A stretch of DNA of 64,000 nt. Source: Limnephilus marmoratus (lineage: Eukaryota > Arthropoda > Insecta > Trichoptera > Limnephilidae). Each line of letters opens with the position of its first letter. Position 1 is the stretch's first letter. The notes beneath the pieces were generated by a model. The model saw only the letters and a program-made list of their open reading frames with translations. It had not been told where the DNA came from and ran no database searches. The position numbers and the translations under genes were made by a program. Below, one piece after another: positions 1 through 11,761 of the stretch. The stretch covers positions 41,139,460 through 41,203,459 of the forward strand of contig OU862913.1 of the NCBI GenBank assembly GCA_917880885.1. The letters run 5' to 3'.

Positions 1-149
1 ATATGAAAACGCCGAAACGGTTGCACGAAAAAAAACATTTGTCACGCAAACTCGTTAGTAAACCTAAATGAAAACAATAGAAAAGTTGATTCTGTGACTT
101 CGCAATTTCGTATGTATTTGAGTTGTATTATGCACGTATCTAACACGTA

Positions 150-833
150 CAGTTTGTCAAATAAGAGTAGAAAATATATGAGGGCGCCACTGTTGATCAA
201 ATGGCAATACTAAACACATAACTCATGGTGTTAAAGTAAACCTGTGTAACCTACATTTTTATAAAAAATTATAAAGGCATTATAGTGGAAAAAATATTTT
301 CCATTGCAGTATAGATACCCGCCGATCTCAAAATTAGAATTGCATATAGGTATTATGTATTATATATATATATTATTATACTTTTGCAATTTTGTGTTAA
401 CGTAATGAAGAATAACTATAATGTAATAAAATATAAAGCACAGTTTAGAAACTGCTCGCATTATTTAATACTAGATAAAGTACTTAGCGTTGCCTAGGCT
501 TTAGATCGTGTCTTTAATTTTAGATCTGAATATATTTAACTCATTCAGATCTAAAAGTAGTGTAACTAAACTCACCATTAGTGATTCTTTCTTTCTATCT
601 TTTGTTAAATTCAAATTTATGTTAAATCAAATTAAAGCAAATCGCTTTATAAATCACCTTTTAATCAAATTTATGTCATGAAGAAAAAATGTTTTTTAAA
701 ATGTGGTTTACTGTGTTCTATACATTCAGTGTCATTGCACTTCAAAAAAATATTTGACATTTAAATTGGTGTTGCCAGTCTACAAATTTAGCAGTTCCGG
801 TTTTTATATTTTCTACTCTTTTTTGACAGACTA
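150..833 (+). mobile_element. MITE family P, copy 1
   Basis: 684 bp with ~28-bp terminal inverted repeats (CAGTTTGTCAAATAAGAGTA and the inverted form at 806-833), flanked by TA at 148-149 and 834-835, as for Tc1/mariner-type insertion. The interior has no coding frame. A perfect 14-bp hairpin (TTTTAGATCTGAAT) lies near 518-556. Two further copies are at 20069 and 34507. Confidence 0.9.
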
Positions 834-1330
834 TATGTATTGTATTTGAAAAAAAACACCATTCATTATATGTATAACTTAACCTCAAAATTATCCTGCA
901 TTTTTTTTAACTGACTAGAATACACTACTCCCATTGACTACTCCATAAAAAAAACTTTTGGATTAAATTTCAAATCAAAAAGTTGTTTAAAAAAATTAAA
1001 AGCACAAATGTTTATAATAAATGGTCAAAAATTTTAAAAATATTTACTTAATAAAATAAAGCAATATGTATCATTGAAGAAAAAGATAACAATAATAATA
1101 ACGAAAATATGAAAGAAAATGACACAGAAAAATAAAAAGATAACAGTCGCAACTCGGACACAACCTTTCGTCTTACCGGAATTTAAAGTTATAAAAAAAG
1201 GGTTGTTTTAATAAAAATTCAAATGCTACCAAAAATATATTTACATAAAATAAAGTAACAACTACAACAACATCCATCAATTAGATAAACAATAAAAACA
1301 AAAAATAGAAGTTGATATACCTTTAGGTAC
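834..1330. other. AT-rich stretch, nothing recognised
   Basis: Long A- and T-runs and no coding frame above background. No repeat shared with the rest of the window was noticed. Confidence 0.4.
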
Positions 1331-2440
1331 TTTAATGTCAAAAATTCACGGAACTGAATAAATGGATACCTAGCTTAGGAGTTGGCGGTAGACACAAGGA
1401 GCTTAATCTAGCGGCGAAAGCAAAGCGGGACCGCAATAAAAATTGGAAAGTCAGGATATTTTCGGAAAGGACTAATAAAACCCAATCACCGCGCAGAGCT
1501 GAGCGAAGGGCCATAAACCTCTTCGTTTGAGCCTCGATGCCGCTGCCGCCGATGGAATTAGTAGAAGGTCTACCCCAGAGCAGGAAGGAAGACACACGAG
1601 CGAGAATTTCACGACGAAGTCAGTCACCATTTACCCGGCCAGGGGATAGTACTCCGCTCCTCCCTCGGAGCGTCCCGAACCGACCGGGGCTTGCGCGAAC
1701 CGAATCCCAACCAGGGATAAAAAAAAAACAGTTGCGTTTTGCAACCCGACCAGGGCTTTGCACGCGACCCCGCGGAATTTCCCGACCAGGGAAATTACCA
1801 GACACGCTCGCGGATTCCAACCAGGAACCGCCGATACGTTCGCGAACTTCCGCCAGGAAGTTCAACCAAGTGACCGCGAAAATTAATTTGTGCAAATTCC
1901 ACTTTGCTCAGATTTTCACTACAAAGAACTCTCGCAACTTCCTACCTGTGCGATAACAAGTGAAAAAATAGATAACCAAGTTTTAAGTGCCCAGTGACTG
2001 TGTGCGTACGTGAAGACTCCATCATCAGCAACCAAAGAGAAATGACTTAACATTTTATTTATATTAACCACCGAAGTGATTAGACTCTGAACAATTACAC
2101 AAAGACTTTACCGTAGAATTAAGCAAACAGACTTTCTAATTTTAAGACTAATTAATTAAGTAGTTTTAAAACTAACACTAGGTTAATAACTAACACCTGC
2201 CTTTTGTGTCCTACTAGAATAATTGTATCGTTTCTTAAATCAGTATCTTTTAATTTTGTTCCTCCTTAATTTTAAGATTATAGTTTTAGTTTGACCCCGC
2301 CATAAGGCGCGGGTGTATCAAAGTAAACCAGTACTTTTCATGTTGACTCTTATTTCAACATTGGGCATATTACTTTTGTAATATGTCACTCTACGAGTTT
2401 ATTCACCGTATTTTCTCCATGGAATTACTTTTGACAGATC
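1331..2440. other. GC-richer block of unknown origin
   Basis: 1360-1900 is much richer in GC than its surroundings and has repeated CCGACCAGGG / CCAACCAGG motifs every 30-50 bp (1636, 1708, 1747, 1788, 1820). An open frame of 139 codons (1537-1956) is rich in Arg, Pro and Ser with no recognised domain, and the opposite strand is also open, so coding is doubtful. It could be the leader or LTR region of a decayed retroelement. Confidence 0.35.
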
Positions 2441-2730
2441 GCTTTCTATGGCCGATATTTTGCCGCAGAAAATGACAAAATTCGATTCGAAACATCTAAA
2501 ACAAACGTAGCCAAGTGCTTACTGGAATGTCTCACCAAATTATTAATAATTAACTTATGTCACGTAGTTCAGCTAAGTTTACACGAAGCCAGTGCTCAGG
2601 TTAGTATATTTATGCCAGTGCTCTGCCGCCAGTCCTACAGACAAGCCAGCGCTGGCCCGGCCCGTGTTGTTTAGACGAGGCCAGTCATTTCTGGATTTTT
2701 CTTGTGGTGAGCGCACGTTCGAAACAAAAA

Positions 2731-5566
2731 TGGGGTGAAATGCAGATCCGGGCACCGTCTGGAAATTTAATAAAAAGGCACTTTCTAGATGAGAAAAGTG
2801 TGGAGAAGATGAATAAAAAATAAATTAAGGCGCGCTCGGCAAAATTAAGGGAGATACAACCGTTCAAAGTATTTAAAAATTCACTTCGCGAACTGATATT
2901 GACAGTTCGTTCGCCATGTTTTCATTGCTTATGTTGGATCCCAGACCTAATACAGAATTAATAGTACGCCAAAATCACAAACCATATTACACAAACCTAG
3001 CGTAGCCGCTAAACCACTTGAAAACTGGGATGTTTTTTGGAATAAATTCGGTTTTTGGGGGAAATTCCTAAAAAATAAAACTAGTTATTTTTATACTAAT
3101 TATGGGCCGGAAAAACCGAATCTGAAAGAATTAGGCGGCGGAAAGCAATATTAACTGAGTTACACGACTTTAAAAATTTTTATACGCGTACAGGAAAATA
3201 GCCATTTTGGAAGTATTCTGATTCCTACAAAATCAAACTAATAGTTATTTTTATACTAACTTTGGGCCGAGGAATCCGAATCTGAAAGAATTAGGCGGCG
3301 GCAAGCAATATTAACTGAATTACACGACTTTAAAATTTTCAATACACACAAACAAGAAAATATTCAATTCGGTAGCTGAATTTGACTCATTCAGTACAAA
3401 ATCATAGATAAACAAGAAATCTACGAAAACATGTGCCAGCAGTGTTACCAGCTCTCAAAAATATTTATCCCTATATTTATGAATTACAACTATCTCAACG
3501 GCCGTATTCTTAAACCAAAAGTATGAAAATTCGTAATCGTAAAAATGCGTAACCAAACCTAACCTAACGCTAGGTTTGTGTAACATGGTTTGTACCCCTT
3601 TATACCGCCTGCTCGCGTCAATTTTAAAAAACATCCCTGTTTTCAAGTAGTTTAACGGCTACGCGAGGTTTGTGTAACATGGTTTGTGCCCCTTTATACC
3701 GCCTGCTCACGTCCCTAACCTAACCTAACCTAACGCTAGGTTTGTGTAACATGGTTTGTGCCCCTTTATACCGCCTGCTCGCGTCAATTTAAAAAAACAG
3801 CCTACGTTTTCAAGTAGTTAAGCGGCTACGCTAGGTTTGTGTAACATGGTTTGTGCCCCTTTATACCGCCTGCTCGCATCAATTTAAAAAAACAGCCTAC
3901 GTTTTCAAGTAGTTTAGCGGCTACGCTAGGTTTGTGTAACATGGTTTGTGCCCCTTTATACCGCCTGCTCGCGTCACGGCATAAAAACATCCCTGTTTTC
4001 AAGTAGTTTAACGGCTACGCAAGGTTTGTGTAACATGGTTTGTGCCCCTTTATACCGCCTGCTCACGTCCCTAACCTAACCTAACCTAACCTAACCTAAC
4101 GCTAGGTTTGTGTAACATGGTTTGTGCCCCTTTATACCGCCTGCTCACGTCCCTAACCTAACCTAACCTAACCTAACCTAACGCTAGGTTTGTGTAACAT
4201 GGTTTGTGCCCCTTTATACCGCCTGCTCGCGTCAATTTAAAAAAACAGCCTACGTTTTCAAGTAGTTTAGCGGCTACGCTAGGTTTGTGTAACATGGTTT
4301 GTGCCCCTTTATACCGCCTGCTCGCATCAATTTAAAAAAACAGCCTACGTTTTCAAGTAGTTTAGCGGCTACGCTAGGTTTGTGTAACATGGTTTGTGCC
4401 CCTTTATACCGCCTGCTCGCATCAATTTAAAAAAACAGCCTACGTTTTCAAGTAGTTTAGCGGCTACGCTAGGTTTGTGTAACATGGTTTGTGCCCCTTT
4501 ATACCGCCTGCTCGCGTCACGGCATAAAAACATCCCTGTTTTCAAGTAGTTTAGCGGCTACGCTAGGTTTGTGTAACATGGTTTGTGCCCCTTTATACCG
4601 CCTGCTCGCGTCACGGCAAAAAAACATCCCTGTTTTCAAGTAGTTTAACGGCTACGCTAGGTTTGTGTAACATGGTTTGTGCCCCTTTATACCGCCTGCT
4701 CGCGTCACGGCAATAAAACATCCCTGTTTTCAAATAGTTTAGCATCTACGCTGGGTTTATGTAACATGGTTTGTGATACAAAAGTGAGTAAAATTTATAA
4801 AGAATAAGTACTTAAAATATAAACGTGTTATTTTACGTTATTGATATTACTGGTTAATGGCAACACTTAATTTTGTGTGGTAAAAACATCTATGTTATCT
4901 TGTTTTCTATGGTCTTTGTACTACGTGTGTCAAGTCAAAATCAGCTTGCGAAATGAATATTTTCATTTGCATGTATGGAAAATTTTAAAGTCGTGTAATT
5001 CAGTTAATATTGCTTGCCGCCGCCTAATTCTTTCAGATTCGGATTCCCCGGCCCAAAGTTAGTATAAAAATAACTATTAGTTTGATTTTATAGGAATCAG
5101 AATGTTTCCAAAATGGCTATTTTCCTGTATGCGTATAAAAATTTTTAAAGTCGTGTAACTCAGTTAATATTGCTTTCCGCCGCCTAATTCTTTCAGATTC
5201 GGTTTTTCCGGCCCATAATTAGTATAAAAATAACTAGTTTTATTTTTTAGGAATTTCCCCCAAAAACCGAACTTTAGCCTGTTTTTTTGCCGTGACGCGA
5301 GCGGCGCTACGAAGGGGGCACTTTCTTTTCTATCACAAACCATGTTTAGCGTATTAGGTTATAAAAAAATGGCGGGCGGACGCGGGCGAACTGTCAATAT
5401 CAGTTTGTAAAGTGAAATTTTAAATACTTTGAACGGTTGTATCTCCCTCAATTTTGCCGAGCGCGCCTTAATTTTTGTTTTATTCTGCTTTTCCACACTT
5501 TTCTCATCTAGAAAGTGCCTTTTTATTAAATTTCCAGACGGTGCCCGGATCTGCATTCCTCCCCAA
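2731..5566. repeat. Foldback element FB1 (large inverted repeat with tandem core)
   Basis: The left arm, about 2731-3400, is the inverted copy of the right arm, about 4940-5566. Shared blocks include ATGCAGATCCGGGCACCGTC at 2740 (inverted at 5535), TAGGCGGCGGAAAGCAATAT at 3133 (inverted near 5170) and a second copy of that block at 3292. Between the arms lie about 1.2 kb of tandem repeats. It abuts the HARBI1 start codon. No clear target duplication was seen. Confidence 0.85.
3560..4780. repeat. Tandem core of FB1, 95-bp unit with telomere-like inserts
   Basis: About 14 units beginning CTAGGTTTGTGTAACATGGT, with a period of 95 bp in full units (for example 3831 to 3926). Some units lack the second half and carry runs of CCTAA instead (3716-3735, 4073-4100, 4155-4180). 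The same unit in a 110-bp form makes the core of FB2 and FB3. Confidence 0.92.
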
Positions 5567-5568
5567 AA

Positions 5569-6033
5569 ATGAATTCGGGACAAATCCGGCTGTTGAAGAA
5601 AAAATGTTTAAAAAATATCTCTGCACTATTATTAGAAGAGATAATTAATATAATAGAGGAAGAAATCGTAAAGAAAAAACGACTTTGGACAAGAAAATTG
5701 ATAACCGATAGAACCAGTACTGGAGCCTCTGCTTTGTTGCTACAACATCTAAGATTAGAAGATCCTTCTGAGTACAGGTTGGCCTTGCGAGTTACGACTG
5801 AAAACTTTGACGAGTTACTTTCATTTATAGAAGGCTCAATTCAGCGTCAAGACACTCTGATGAGAGATGCCTTACCAGCAAAAATAAAGCTAGAAGTAAC
5901 ATTATCATTCTTAGCTACTGGAATGAGTTACCGAAGTTTGAGTAATTTTTACTGTGTTTCCAAACCATCTATTTCACAATTTGTACCAGAAGTTTGTAGA
6001 GCAATTTATGCGGCATTAAAACAGTTTATTAAG
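5569..6033 (+). CDS. Harbinger transposase (HARBI1-type nuclease), exon 1
   Basis: 155 codons from ATG at 5569 to a strong AAG|GTAAGT donor. The protein shows the N-terminal helical region of HARBI1-like nucleases, with EDPSEYRLALRV, FDELL, and the helix-turn-helix-like LSFLATGMSYRSLSNFYCVS followed by SISQFVPEVCRAIY. It joins in phase 0 to exon 2 at 12015 to give a 409-residue protein of normal family length. The start codon lies right at the edge of the foldback element at 2731-5566, so the original promoter may have been replaced. No stop or frameshift is seen, so the gene looks recently active or domesticated. Family membership is sure; activity is unknown. Confidence 0.9.
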
Positions 6034-6121
6034 GTAAGTGTCTATCTATTTTTTTAATCAAATCAAATAAGTACATTTTATGATATCACTGTTTTGTCCG
6101 CTTTCGTCCTGACTCATTATT

Positions 6122-6810
6122 TTAAAGGGTAAATTTCGGTTCGGACTAGCCACGCTTATTACGAATAATTTTTAGAAAAAAACTTTAGATTCGCCTTAAT
6201 TACTATAAAAGGAAACTTTTTGGCTTTGGGGCGGCGGAAAATAATGCATTTTGACACAGCGAAAACCTGCGGCCGTACCTGTTACTGTTATGTTGGTATC
6301 CTTGATAAATTAACAAGAGCTAATACGACTGTAGCCAACTTCGTGGGATAAGGCGCGTAATTATGAAATTTGTCTAGCGGGCTTGTTTGTGTAACATGGT
6401 TTGTGATACAAAAGAAAGTGCCCCTTTATAACGCCTACTCGCATCAAGGCAAGAAAAACATCCCAGTTTTCAAGTAGTTTAGCGGCTACGCTAGGTTTGT
6501 GTAACATGGTTTGTGATTCTGGCGTACAATCTCACAAGACGACAGCTACAAAGTCGGCTACAGTCGTATTAGCTCTTGTTAATTTATCAAGGATACCAAC
6601 ATAACAGTGACAAGTACGGCCGCGGATTTTCGCTGTGTCGGTTCGCGAAGTGAATTTTGATTTTATGCAATTGAAAATTAAAATGCATTATTTTTCGCCG
6701 CCCCAAAGCCAAAAAGTTTCCTTTTATAGTAATTAAGGCGAATCTGAAGTTTTTTTCTAAAAATTATCCGTAATAAGCGTGGCCAGTCCGAACCGATAAT
6801 TACCTTTTAA
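6122..6810. repeat. Foldback element FB2, flanked by TTAA
   Basis: Arms 6122-6345 and 6550-6810 are inverted copies (TTCGGTTCGGACTAGCCACG at 6133, inverted near 6785; the block around CGCCTTAATTACTATAAAAG at 6193, inverted near 6725). The core 6378-6525 carries about 1.3 units of the shared repeat. TTAA at 6122-6125 and 6807-6810 borders it, as for piggyBac-type insertion. It lies in the HARBI1 intron and just at the stop codon of the BESS gene, which is preserved by the TTAA duplication. Confidence 0.82.
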
Positions 6811-6920
6811 AGAGTTACTGGGGGAAATACACTGTTATCGCTGTACTGGAAACCCGTGGAAGAAGAATTTGTAGTTCCAGACGGACTAGGCTCTGGATGA
6901 GGACAGGTTGAAGTTGTAGG

Positions 6921-7901
6921 CAGTGGCGGCTAGTTCATAAGAGCTCCCGAGCGCCGCACAACCCACAAAAATTGAAGATCATAATACGAAACACGGTTCG
7001 GTTATAAATTATTATAATATTTTCTCAAGATCTCGTACAGTACGTAGGTAGGTACCTATTATACGTGCTATCTGAGCGACGAGTGCCGGCCCTTGCGGCC
7101 ATCTTCATAGCAGTTCGTTTTCGATAGAGGTCCAGAATCTTACTACTTTGTGAGCAAATCCCGTGAACAGTCGGAAGCGTGGGTATATACGATTCTTTGC
7201 AAATTTCACGAAAGCGCGAACGTCGCTCCGAATTTTACCCCCACATCGAAAGGAGCGGTTCGTACAGTGGTGTGTTAAACGAGAACGCTTATATGTAATG
7301 TTTTTGTCCACATTTTGTCTTCAATTTAACAGCAGAGCTACTATTTTCAACGAATGTTCCGCGCGGTCTTCTCTTCAAGTCAAGGCTTGTCACTATATTA
7401 TAATGATAATGAGTGATTAGCTGATTAGTTGTCAACAGGCGGGCATAACTCCGATGCAAAATGTTACCCGAATCTTTGTCTGATATCATAAATCATAAGT
7501 CCACTTTGGTTTGTTTATGGTCCCCGGCTACTACATCCACCAGTAGGAATATTTTATTTGTTGTTGCATTTCCCTGGTTTATTTTCGTTTCATATTTATA
7601 TTTCCGAAGCAATAACTACGAATATGAATTTTGGGAATTCGCATTCGAATAAAAATTGGGAAAACAGGACCCGTAAGTGAGAAACTTCCTTTGTTTGTTA
7701 TTTTTCAGTGTTCCTACAGTATTTTTTTAAAGTAATTGTTGAAATTGTATTTTAAACTGTGTTGTAAGTATATGTTTCCGTTTTAACAGAACGGAGAATA
7801 GAACTTCTTTATAAGTAGGTAGGTATGTGCCTTTCCTAAATTTATTGTCTAACTTAATGACTCTGGTGAACCCCACATATTTTGACCACCAGCCGCCACT
7901 G
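6921..7901. mobile_element. Non-autonomous hAT-like element in BESS gene
   Basis: The terminal repeats are CAGTGGCGGCT at both ends (inverted). The 8-bp target duplication GTTGTAGG lies at 6913-6920 and 7902-7909, diagnostic of hAT-type insertion. The 981-bp interior shows no transposase. It interrupts the BESS gene, whose frame continues exactly when the element and one duplication copy are removed. Confidence 0.85.
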
Positions 7902-8339
7902 GTTGTAGGTAGACAGATTGGAGGTACTGGGTAGCTCGTAAAACCTTGTGTAGGATTCCATTGAGTAGGTGACGTATTTTGCGATTGCTGAAGTGATTGA
8001 GAAAATTGAGGAATTTGAAAAGAATATACATTCTTGGCTCGTAAATCTGTAAGTCTGCATTGAGTTAATATACTCTGTATCTTTTCCTTAGCAATGACTG
8101 CTTGTTCCTCTGACAATTTTTTCATTTGTGCTGCGACACTTTTTCCAAATAGACCTAAGTCTGTTTCTTCGTCACATTTATTTATTTATTTACGGACAAC
8201 AGTCCATTAAAAAACATTATAATAACACGAATAAAAAATAAAAAATAGAGAAGACTGTGAAGGGAGAGCACATATAAATTAATAGCAATGACAATATAAA
8301 ATGTAAAAAGTACATAATAAACACTACAAGTCAAAGCAT

Positions 8340-8845
8340 TTTTCTACTTCATCAAATCAGGTTCAATGTTCCTAGAATTGGTTCACGACTGGTAAATTAT
8401 GTTCCGTTAAATATTAAAAAATATCGAACTAAGCTGGGGTATGACTCAGCTTTATCGAGAATGTGCCGTAATTTCAATGAGGCTTATAAAAAACATTCGA
8501 TTAATTTGACAATGTCAACATTGGCCAACTTCAAATCAAATCTTAACAAGCTTTAAAGCTCCCTATTACGTTGTTCTATAAACTTATGAACCTATAAACT
8601 CATTGTTCTAAAAACTTGTTCCTTGTAAAACTTGTTAATTATTATTTTGTAATGTATAGTATGTGTTTGTGTGAATGAATGTAATGTATATGTAAGTATT
8701 ATATTATCAATGCTGTGTTTGTCTTTAATTAGTGATAACATCAACCATGTTCAGTGTAATTGTATCTGTGAAAGCTTTAATGTAAATCACTGTTGACAAA
8801 CCTAATAAAAATAAAAATAAATAAAAAAAAATTTAAAAAAAAGCA
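8340..8845 (+). mobile_element. LINE 3' end fragment with A-rich tail
   Basis: The plus-strand translation near 8360-8555 reads FNVPRIGSRLVNYVPLNIKK and ends TLANFKSNLNKL before a stop. It is followed by about 250 bp of untranslated sequence and a tail of AAT/AAAT repeats (8800-8845). It resembles a non-LTR element C-terminus; assignment to a clade is not possible. Confidence 0.45.
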
Positions 8846-8982
8846 TGAATAAAATAGATAGTCCTGAATTAATAAATAATTAATAAAATAGATAGTCCTG
8901 AATTGCTATCCACTATTGGTTTAAATGTCCCAATGAGGCGTACCAGGCACACTTCTCTTTTTCATATAGAATCCAAATTAAT

Positions 8983-10310
8983 TTTTGGGGATCGTTGGAA
9001 ACGGTTAATACGCACTTTTTTTAAAAAATATCTTTTGATTCACCTTAATTGCATTAAAAGACAACTTTTTGCATTGGGGGAAGTGGAAAATATTTCATTT
9101 TAAATTTCGATTACGTAAAATTAAAATTAGCTTTCGTCTTGTGAGATTGTACGCCATTATGGTTATTATCACTTTGGTATGTTGGTATTCCCGATACACT
9201 TGAATGTATAACGAACGGCTAGAAGATTTTGAAGGTACCACGAAATCTGGAAAGGTAAGTACTAAATTATCGGAGTTTTGGGAATAAAATGACGGAAAAA
9301 AACATGTTTTTAATTTCGGTACCTAATTATTTTTTATAAATAATACATTCACTTTTGTATCAAAAACCGTGTTACACAAACCTAGCGTAGCCGTTAAACT
9401 ACTTGAAAACTGGGATGTTTTTCTTGCCTTGACGCGAGTAGGCGTTATAAAGGGGCACTTTCTTTTGTATCACAAACCATGTTACACAAACCTAGCGTAG
9501 CCGCTAAACTACTTGAAAACTGGGATGTTTTTTTGCCGTGACGCGAGTAGGCGCTACGAAGGGGGCACTTTCTTTCCTATCACAAACCATGTTACACAAA
9601 CCTAGCGTAGCCGCTAAACTACTTGAAAACTGGGATGTTTTTTTGCCGTGACGCGAGTAGGCGCTACGAAGGGGGCACTTTCTTTTCTATCACAAACCAT
9701 GTTACACAAACCTAGCGTAGCCGCTAAACTACTTGAAAACTGGGATGTTTTTTTGCCGTGACGCGAGTGGGCGTTATAAAGGGGCACTTTCTTTTGTATC
9801 ACAAACCATATCACATAAAATTAGCGTACGTAGCCGCTCAACATCGCAGAAATAGTTGACTTATAAAAATAAAATTTTAAAGTCAAAAAAAAATTTTAAC
9901 TAATAAATTTTAATCAACGCACGCAATACATGTGTATTAGGTAAGTACCTACTAATTAGGCGGAATTTCAGTTTTATAACATTAAAAAACTCCCGCGCGA
10001 TTTTGTCTCTAGCCGTTGGTTTTACGAGCCGAATTCCCATGAAGTCTGCTACGATTTGCTCTAGCATCTTTTCGTACAGTAACAAGAATACCAACATCAC
10101 AAAAAAACGACATTTGAAAATAATGTTTGAAAATGGACGGTCTCGTTTCACAGAATGAAAGCTAATTTTAATTTTACGTAATCGAAATTTAGAATGAAAT
10201 ATTTTCCACTTCCCCCAATGTAAATAGTTGTCTTTTGATGTAATTAAGGTGAATCAAAAGATATTTTCAAAAAAAAGTGCGTATTAACCGTTTCCAACGA
10301 TCCCCAAAGT
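8983..10310. repeat. Foldback element FB3
   Basis: The left arm, about 8983-9160, contains GGGGATCGTTGGAAACGGTT; the right arm, about 10140-10310, carries it inverted. Both arms also share a block around CTTTTGATTCACCTTAATTG. The inner arms are more diverged. The core 9355-9830 is a 110-bp tandem repeat. It lies in the HARBI1 intron, inside the LINE block. Confidence 0.82.
9355..9830. repeat. Tandem core of FB3, 110-bp unit
   Basis: Four units with starts at GTTACACAAACCTAGCGTAG at 9371, 9481, 9591 and 9701, so the period is exactly 110 bp. Units are about 95% alike. The unit is the reverse complement of the FB1 core with an extra segment (GGGGGCACTTTCTTTTCTAT) present. Confidence 0.92.
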
Positions 10311-11097
10311 TTACCGAATCCAATAACACTAATGCAGCGAGTAACTCACCAATTACTCGCGCAATCATAACTTATACCCACTATGAAAAATTACTACACT
10401 AAGACATTTTTCATGATTCCTTGCAAACATACAAAACTAATTTATTAAATTTCTTGGCGTGATATAATTGTTTTAAAATTACTTACACTTAACTTTTCAT
10501 TAAACTTTAATCAGTCAATTACAATTAGTGAGCATATAATTCTTGATTTTAAAATGTCTCCTTATCTCTCCCCCCCCTATTTTTTTCTTCCTTTTTATTA
10601 TTATTACTCATTCATTCAATAATTAAGTTTTAAGACCGGTTCATATCTCAGGCGAAATTACCAAATGACATTCTATGGACTTACGTAATAGGTACATAAC
10701 TGCATTATAATATGCGAGCCTGAGGTGTGTAAATAACCCCAGACCCTCTGGGCTTAATACCCAAGAAATTATGATTATGAAAAAACTCTACTTGCGAACA
10801 AATATATCACAAATGGCACAAAGAGGAACTCCAGGGAATAGAACAAATCCACCAACCTTGTTTTTTGCTGATCTTGAAGTGTGGAGGCCTCCTTAATGTC
10901 ATCCAATGAACAATTAGATGCAGTCAATGCAATCCTTTTGTGATTCATAAGTTTTTACAAGAGATGACATTTGTCAATGAATACACAAACTCAAAGTTTC
11001 TTTTCACAATGCATGAAAATTTTCCAAAACAAACAGTGACAGTAATTTTCTTGTTTTAGAATCTATTTTTGAAAAACAATCCATTTCGGTGTCTTTG
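10311..11097. other. AT-rich stretch without recognised gene
   Basis: No convincing coding sequence or repeat was recognised. A C-rich run (CTCTCCCCCCCCTA) lies near 10566. This is probably remnant sequence within the LINE-bearing insertion in the HARBI1 intron. Confidence 0.4.
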
Positions 11098-11321
11098 TTA
11101 ATTCCAAGGAGTGAGTAAGTACCATGCTTGTGATATATATTTATTTAAAATTTCGAACAAACAAAAAACATATTGCAATGCGTAACCAATAACCATGTAA
11201 TAATTTAATTCAACATACCTTATAATCTGTATTATAATGTACTGTGTATGTCTTAATAAACAAATAAATAAATGAAGAAGCATTTAAATATTGCATATCG
11301 ACTGCCGAAAGTCATTTAGTT

Positions 11322-11761
11322 TTACACCAAAAAAATCAATGACTTGCATTGGACAAGTCTTGACATTCTGGATAAGGGAGAATAGTATCCATAATTAGTA
11401 GAATGTTGATTGAGGAACAGCACTTCATTATTTCGAAGTCTATGGGAAGGGATGTTAAACTGGATGAGTTGTAACAATGCAGGTGTATCAGTAATACTGT
11501 TGATAATTTTAAATATGCAAATTAGATCAGAGTCCTTTCTACGTTTTTCTACAGAAGAAATGTTTAAAATGTGTTCAATTTCATCATATGAGTACTCGCC
11601 TCTTTCAATACCCAACCTCCAGGCAATTCCTCTTAGGAAACGATGTTGTACGGATTCAATGTGATAAATGTGGGCAGCATAGAAAGGAGACCAAATGACA
11701 CTAGCATATTCAAGGTGAGGGCGAACAAGCGAACAGTAAGGAGTTTTAAGTGTACTTATAT
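11322..11761 (-). pseudogene. CR1/Jockey-like LINE reverse transcriptase, C-terminal fragment
   Basis: Conceptual translation on the minus strand gives LVRPHLEYASVIWSPFYAAH, then SVQHRFLRGIAWRLG, then a tail with SSVEKRRKDSDLICIFKIIN. These are the usual C-terminal motifs after the reverse transcriptase domain in CR1/Jockey-type LINEs. The 5' part and the catalytic FADD region are absent. The frame is open from 11615 to 11322. Confidence 0.8.

Larger units (their letters stand above)
8178..11761 (-). mobile_element. LINE insertion (composite) in BESS gene
   Basis: The block is flanked by the 7-bp duplication GTCACAT at 8171-8177 and 11762-11768. On the minus strand it starts in the reverse transcriptase C-terminal region and ends in a TAAA-type tail (8178-8193), typical of a 5'-truncated non-LTR retrotransposon. 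It now also contains FB3 and another LINE 3' fragment, so it was enlarged by later insertions. Confidence 0.7.

Noticed and set aside
1537..1956. 139-codon plus ORF as a protein gene
   Set aside because: Low-complexity Arg/Pro/Ser composition, no domain, and the opposite strand is open too.
3560..4780. Regular repeats that resemble a CRISPR array
   Set aside because: The whole 95-bp unit is repeated with no unique spacers, and the context is eukaryotic with inverted arms. It is a satellite core.
7727..8125. 132-codon minus ORF as a complete gene
   Set aside because: Its 5' part is the BESS exon, but the last ~40 codons read into the hAT element; the true end is at 6807 after the insertion.
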